Assembly: GCA_903925955.1 (NCBI GenBank)
Contig: CAIYHO010000151.1
Span: forward strand, 1-33,668
Reading direction: 5' to 3'
Source: an uncultured Chloroflexota bacterium
Lineage (GTDB): Bacteria; Chloroflexota; Limnocylindria; Limnocylindrales; CSP1-4
Length of the DNA: 33,668 nucleotides
Of this stretch, positions 30,701-33,668 are shown one piece after another (position 1 is the stretch's first letter; every line of letters begins with the position of its first letter). A model generated the notes under the pieces. The model searched no databases. It had not been told where the DNA came from and saw only the letters and a list, made by a program, of their open reading frames with translations. The position numbers and the translations under genes are program-made.

Positions 30701-31954
30701 CTAGCCGGCCAACGCCAACGGCAGCAGCAGGGTCACCGTCGCGCTAGCGTCTCCCGCGCCTGGCGTGCCGGAGGTCCGCATCGTTCCGCCTACACGCTGT
30801 GCCGTCCGCGCAACTGATGACAGCGCTCGCCCCAGCCCCTGGTCTGCGTCTGCGCGTGGCCTGGCCGTCCCACTGCACGCGACGGTCAGGGTCAGGTACC
30901 TGCCGCCCGCAAGGCCAAGATGCGGCTGGGACAACACCGTCTCAACGCCAACGGTGACGGTGACATGGCCCGCGCGGGACGTCATTGGGTCCGCAGCGTG
31001 CATCACCAGATTGAGCAACGCGTGCTCAAGGTCCCGGCGCCGGATGTGGACCAGGGGTGGTCCGCCGACATCGTCGAGATCCGCATCAACTCGCAGCGAT
31101 GCCGGTGACGCAATCGCCCGCAACACGCCCTCAATCTGCTGTAGCAGCTCAAGCGCATCCACGGGCTCCGGCGGCCCGTCAGGCGCCTCGCGCCCAACGG
31201 CCAACAAGTGGGTGTTGATGTCCCGCCCGCGCTCCACGGCCTCGCTGATGGCTGCCGTGTCCTTCTGCAGCGGGTCGCTGGGGTCCAAGCCCTCTTCGAT
31301 GAAGCCCTGGAACAGCGAAATGGCCATCAGCACATTGCCAAAGTCGTGGCCCGCTGTTGCCGCCACGCGAGACACGGCCTCAAGACGCTCATTGCGTTCG
31401 AGGGCCGGGCGCAAGTCAGCGCGGTCGAAGGCGACGCCAACCGCGCGGGCAAGGTCCGCCAAGGCTCCCGTCTCGAGCGCGCCCAAGACGCCGGCCACCG
31501 GCGCAAACACGTTCAGGACGGCGGTGGGCAGCTGGGCGCTGTGGAGCGGGAAGGCGGCGAAGGCGCGGTGCCCGTGGGCAAGGCAGCGTGCGGACCAGGG
31601 CTCCATGCGCAGGTCGTGCGCAATGTCGGGGCAGACAAACGGGATGCCGCTGCGGATTGCCTGCTCAACCGGATCCGCGCCGTCAGGCGACTCCTGCCCG
31701 GGGACGTAGTTCCCTGCGAGGTAGCCGTCCGTATCGCCGGCAGCGGCCATGGGCTCAATCCAGCCCTCATCGTTGGGGTCCGCGCTGATCCACGCCAGGC
31801 TGAACGCCCCGTCCGCGACAAGCAGCCCCGTGACGGCGGCTGCCAACTCCCCCGGATCTGACGCGAGCGCCAGAACCCGCGTGGCGGCCCCGAACGTGGC
31901 GAGCAGGGACTCCAGCCGTTGGCCTGGGTCCGTGTGGTCGCGCGTACCGGGCAC
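30701..31954 (-). CDS. GAF-type sensor histidine kinase with degenerate ATP-binding domain
   Basis: 417 residues from a GTG at 31954 with AGGAGG 5 nt upstream (longer frame to 32122 rejected). The N-terminal region (about 15-180) looks like a GAF sensor with a Cys in PFVCPDIAHD. The dimerisation helix has the phospho-acceptor His 203 in ATAGHDFGNVLMAISLF. The catalytic domain is damaged: the N-box reads LLNLVMHAADPM with His at 319 where Asn is expected, and the G1 box reads TVACSGTARP, with Cys 360 for Asp and Ala 364 for Gly. It may be a phosphatase, an inactive sensor, or bind ATP atypically. A response-regulator gene lies 430 nt upstream on the same strand and may be its partner. Confidence 0.85.
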   Translation of the reverse strand: MPGTRDHTDPGQRLESLLATFGAATRVLALASDPGELAAAVTGLLVADGAFSLAWISADPNDEGWIEPMAAAGDTDGYLAGNYVPGQESPDGADPVEQAIRSGIPFVCPDIAHDLRMEPWSARCLAHGHRAFAAFPLHSAQLPTAVLNVFAPVAGVLGALETGALADLARAVGVAFDRADLRPALERNERLEAVSRVAATAGHDFGNVLMAISLFQGFIEEGLDPSDPLQKDTAAISEAVERGRDINTHLLAVGREAPDGPPEPVDALELLQQIEGVLRAIASPASLRVDADLDDVGGPPLVHIRRRDLEHALLNLVMHAADPMTSRAGHVTVTVGVETVLSQPHLGLAGGRYLTLTVACSGTARPRADADQGLGRALSSVARTAQRVGGTMRTSGTPGAGDASATVTLLLPLALAG

Positions 31955-32384
31955 TGGATCCTCCTCATCCCAAGCTCCCGCGGGAGCCCAGCGTTTGCGG
32001 GTCACATCATGCGGCAGCGCGCGCAATGCGGCGTTGCATTGCCCGCTCTGACGGGTGTGCGTCCTCCGGGGGCCGTTCTGGCTCACCCCTGTAGGCAAAC
32101 GCCGACGGGTGGAACACGACACGCGACTACCGGCATCGCCTCATCCCACGCTGCATCGCAACCCAGTCCGATGGGCGCCGATGGGCATCGGGCGGATGCT
32201 ACTGGGGAACGACGGTGCAGGATTCCTGCCCCCGCACCGACGTTGGCCGGTCGGGGCGCTGTACCCATTGAGCCCCGGCCGGCCGCTTCATGTCCGCCGC
32301 CAGAGCCACGAGCGAGCGTGGCGCGCAAGGCGCGGCGAGCTAGGCCGGTGAGCTAGGCCGGTGAGCTAGGCCGGTGAGCGGCGG
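31955..32384. other. 430-nt spacer between response regulator and kinase
   Basis: No supported gene. A run of 13-nt tandem repeats abuts the response-regulator stop (32337-32375). The remainder is GC-rich with no clear promoter; the kinase may be expressed separately from the response regulator. Confidence 0.5.
32337..32375. repeat. 13-nt tandem repeat, three exact copies
   Basis: GAGCTAGGCCGGT x3 (32337-32349, 32350-32362, 32363-32375), then a partial GAGC-GGCGGCTAGGCC that includes the response-regulator TAG stop at 32387-32385. It lies immediately downstream of that gene; each unit contains the partly palindromic GGCCTAG-type core. Confidence 0.85.
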
Positions 32385-33080
32385 CTAGGCCTCGATAAGG
32401 CCGTGGCGGACGGCGTAGCGGACCAGCTCCGCATCACGAGCAACACCCAGCTTGCGCAACACGCGCGCTCGGTACGTGGAGACCGTGTTGGGCGAGACGT
32501 TCAGATGCGTGGCCGCCTCTGCCAGCGAGAGTCCGCGGGCCAGGTACTCAAACACCTGGAGCTCGCGCTTCGATAGCGACTCATGCGGTGGAGCTGATGC
32601 GTCGGAGGAGCCCGACAGGCGGTCTGCAAGCTGCTCGGACACCGCCAGGCTCATGTAGCGACGGCCGGACAACAGGCGCTCAATCGCCGTTTCCAGCTCG
32701 CCGTCTGGCCCTGCCTTCCACACATACCCCGAGGCGCCCGCGATGAAGCAGGACAGCGCCACGTCCTTCTCCGCAAACGTGGAGTACACGAGGATGGCTG
32801 TGCGCGGATGCTCGCGGTGGAGACGCTCAATCAGCCCCAGGCCGCCACCCGGCATCGACATGTCCACAATTGCAAGGTCCGGTTGGTGCTCGGCCGCCGC
32901 CACCAGGACGGCATCGCCTGAGTCAACGGCCCCATGCGTTGTGATGCCAAGACCCTCAAGCACCAGCACCAGGCCCCGGCGTACCAGCGCATGGTCATCT
33001 GCCACAACGGCGCGCTTGCCCTGCGTCGTGTTGTGATCGGCCGCCGCGTGGGCAGCGCTGGCGCGGTAGGCGATGCTCAT
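32385..33080 (-). CDS. Response regulator with receiver and LuxR-type HTH
   Basis: 231 residues from the ATG at 33080, with AGGAGG just upstream. The receiver (about 23-140) has acidic D28/D29 in VVADDHALVRRG, phospho-acceptor D73 in LAIVDMSMPGG, T/S at 100-101 (VYST), and K122 in GYVWKAG. The LuxR HTH (about 168-215) is LSKRELQVFEYLARGLSLAE followed by AATHLNVSPNTVSTYRARVL. It is a NarL/FixJ-type transcription factor, activated by phosphorylation. The GAF/kinase protein gene downstream is the natural candidate partner. Confidence 0.93.
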   Translation of the reverse strand: MSIAYRASAAHAAADHNTTQGKRAVVADDHALVRRGLVLVLEGLGITTHGAVDSGDAVLVAAAEHQPDLAIVDMSMPGGGLGLIERLHREHPRTAILVYSTFAEKDVALSCFIAGASGYVWKAGPDGELETAIERLLSGRRYMSLAVSEQLADRLSGSSDASAPPHESLSKRELQVFEYLARGLSLAEAATHLNVSPNTVSTYRARVLRKLGVARDAELVRYAVRHGLIEA

Positions 33081-33272
33081 GATCCTCCTCAGATCCCCCG
33101 CGGAGCGGACGGACGCAATCCTGCAGTGCGAGTGTGCGCCGTCCAACAAGGTGCGCGCAGTCGGACGGATGCGAGATGAGTCTACCGATTGTCAGCAACA
33201 CCTGACACGGAACAACGACACATGCCCCGGGCGATCGCTATCCGCAATTGCTCCCGGGCGCAGTCCCTGGCG

Positions 33273-33521
33273 CTACGCCAGGAGGCCGTGCCGGCCGGCG
33301 TACGGCGCCAGCTCCTCATCGCAGCTCACGCCCAGCTTGCGGTGCAGCCGTGTCCGGTTGGCCATCACGTCAGCGGGTGACAGGGCCAGTTGCCAGGACG
33401 CCTCAACAAGGGTCAGGCCCATGGCGAGGAGCGCCAGCAGGCGACGCTCGCAGTCCGTCAATGCCATGCGACCGTTGCGGCCCATTCCAGGCAGCTCGCG
33501 TTCCATGATCGCCACGGACAC
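33273..33521 (-). CDS. Short stand-alone LuxR-type HTH protein
   Basis: 82 residues from the GTG at 33521; a GTG at 33515 (GGGAG 5 nt upstream) or ATG at 33506 are alternatives. It is nothing but a LuxR HTH: LTDCERRLLALLAMGLTLVE, then ASWQLALSPADVMANRTRLH and RKLGV, ending CDEELAPYAGRHGLLA. This end mirrors the neighbour response regulator's end (RDAELVRYAVRHGLIEA), so the gene looks like a duplicated C-terminal domain that has diverged. It may bind similar sites and compete with the response regulator (inference). It could also be a decaying copy. Confidence 0.7.
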   Translation of the reverse strand: MSVAIMERELPGMGRNGRMALTDCERRLLALLAMGLTLVEASWQLALSPADVMANRTRLHRKLGVSCDEELAPYAGRHGLLA

Positions 33522-33668
33522 TCCCGTCGTACGCCGGCAGCCTTGGCCGACACCTTGGGATCACGGTGCGCTCTGGCGCGTCGTCCCGCCATCGGGCTTC
33601 CCGCCAACCTGTTGTGGGATATCCGGAACACGGTCCTCCTGCGGGTCCCGGCTGGCACATGCCAAAGA
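33522..33668. other. Right window edge, no gene assigned
   Basis: 147 nt upstream of the short HTH gene. Minus-strand frames are open here, but nothing recognisable is encoded and no start is supported. Confidence 0.4.

Overview
The window is about 33.7 kb of very GC-rich, gene-dense bacterial chromosome. It has no phage, transposase or conjugation genes, and I saw no tRNA or rRNA gene. The gene mix fits a high-GC Chloroflexota (Limnocylindria-like) or, less likely, an actinobacterium: a DUF3090/SCO1664 pair, a secreted NEW3-type protein next to an ABC exporter, many GTG starts, and Shine-Dalgarno-led genes mixed with apparently leaderless ones. The taxonomic call is an inference; no marker gene is present.

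Left part (1-7.5 kb). A class III aminotransferase runs off the left edge. It is divergent from a membrane-anchored collagen-like/pentapeptide-repeat protein, and the space between them holds three copies of an ATCAC-N5-GTGAT palindrome. Three small genes follow: a zinc ribbon protein, a three-helix membrane protein and an unrecognised 150-residue protein. The last is the tail gene of an operon with an FGGY sugar/polyol kinase and an alkyl-DHAP-synthase-like FAD oxidase.

Middle part (7.6-25.4 kb). A minus-strand operon runs from 14.4 kb down to 7.65 kb: a NEW3-type surface protein, an ABC ATPase, an ABC permease, a membrane-anchored sulfite-oxidase-fold molybdoenzyme, DUF3090 and SCO1664. A plus-strand HTH regulator fused to a nuclease-like domain follows, then a class A penicillin-binding protein, the 5-oxoprolinase operon pxpA-pxpB-pxpC, mscL, and a lipoprotein/L-2-hydroxyglutarate oxidase/NUDIX group. 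A thymidine kinase closes this part, separated from the NUDIX gene by a spacer with DnaA-box-like sites.

Right part (26-33.5 kb). Two zinc-ribbon proteins, a large unrecognised protein that may contain PH-like domains, a divergent unrecognised 333-residue protein, a NifX-like protein, and a yeast-type cytosine deaminase. Last come a GAF/histidine-kinase protein with a degenerate ATP site, a LuxR-type response regulator and a short stand-alone LuxR HTH protein.

The most unusual structure is a family of four 113-114 nt elements at 7504, 14735, 15820 and 18963. Each is bounded on both sides by an 18-nt TGACCC...GGGTCA-type near-palindrome. Three of them carry GTGCAGCGT at exactly the same distance from one end. 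Two of them supply the stop codon of the adjacent gene. One is fused to a 42/50-nt tandem array built partly from its own terminus. I do not recognise this family; it looks like a MITE- or REP-type element.
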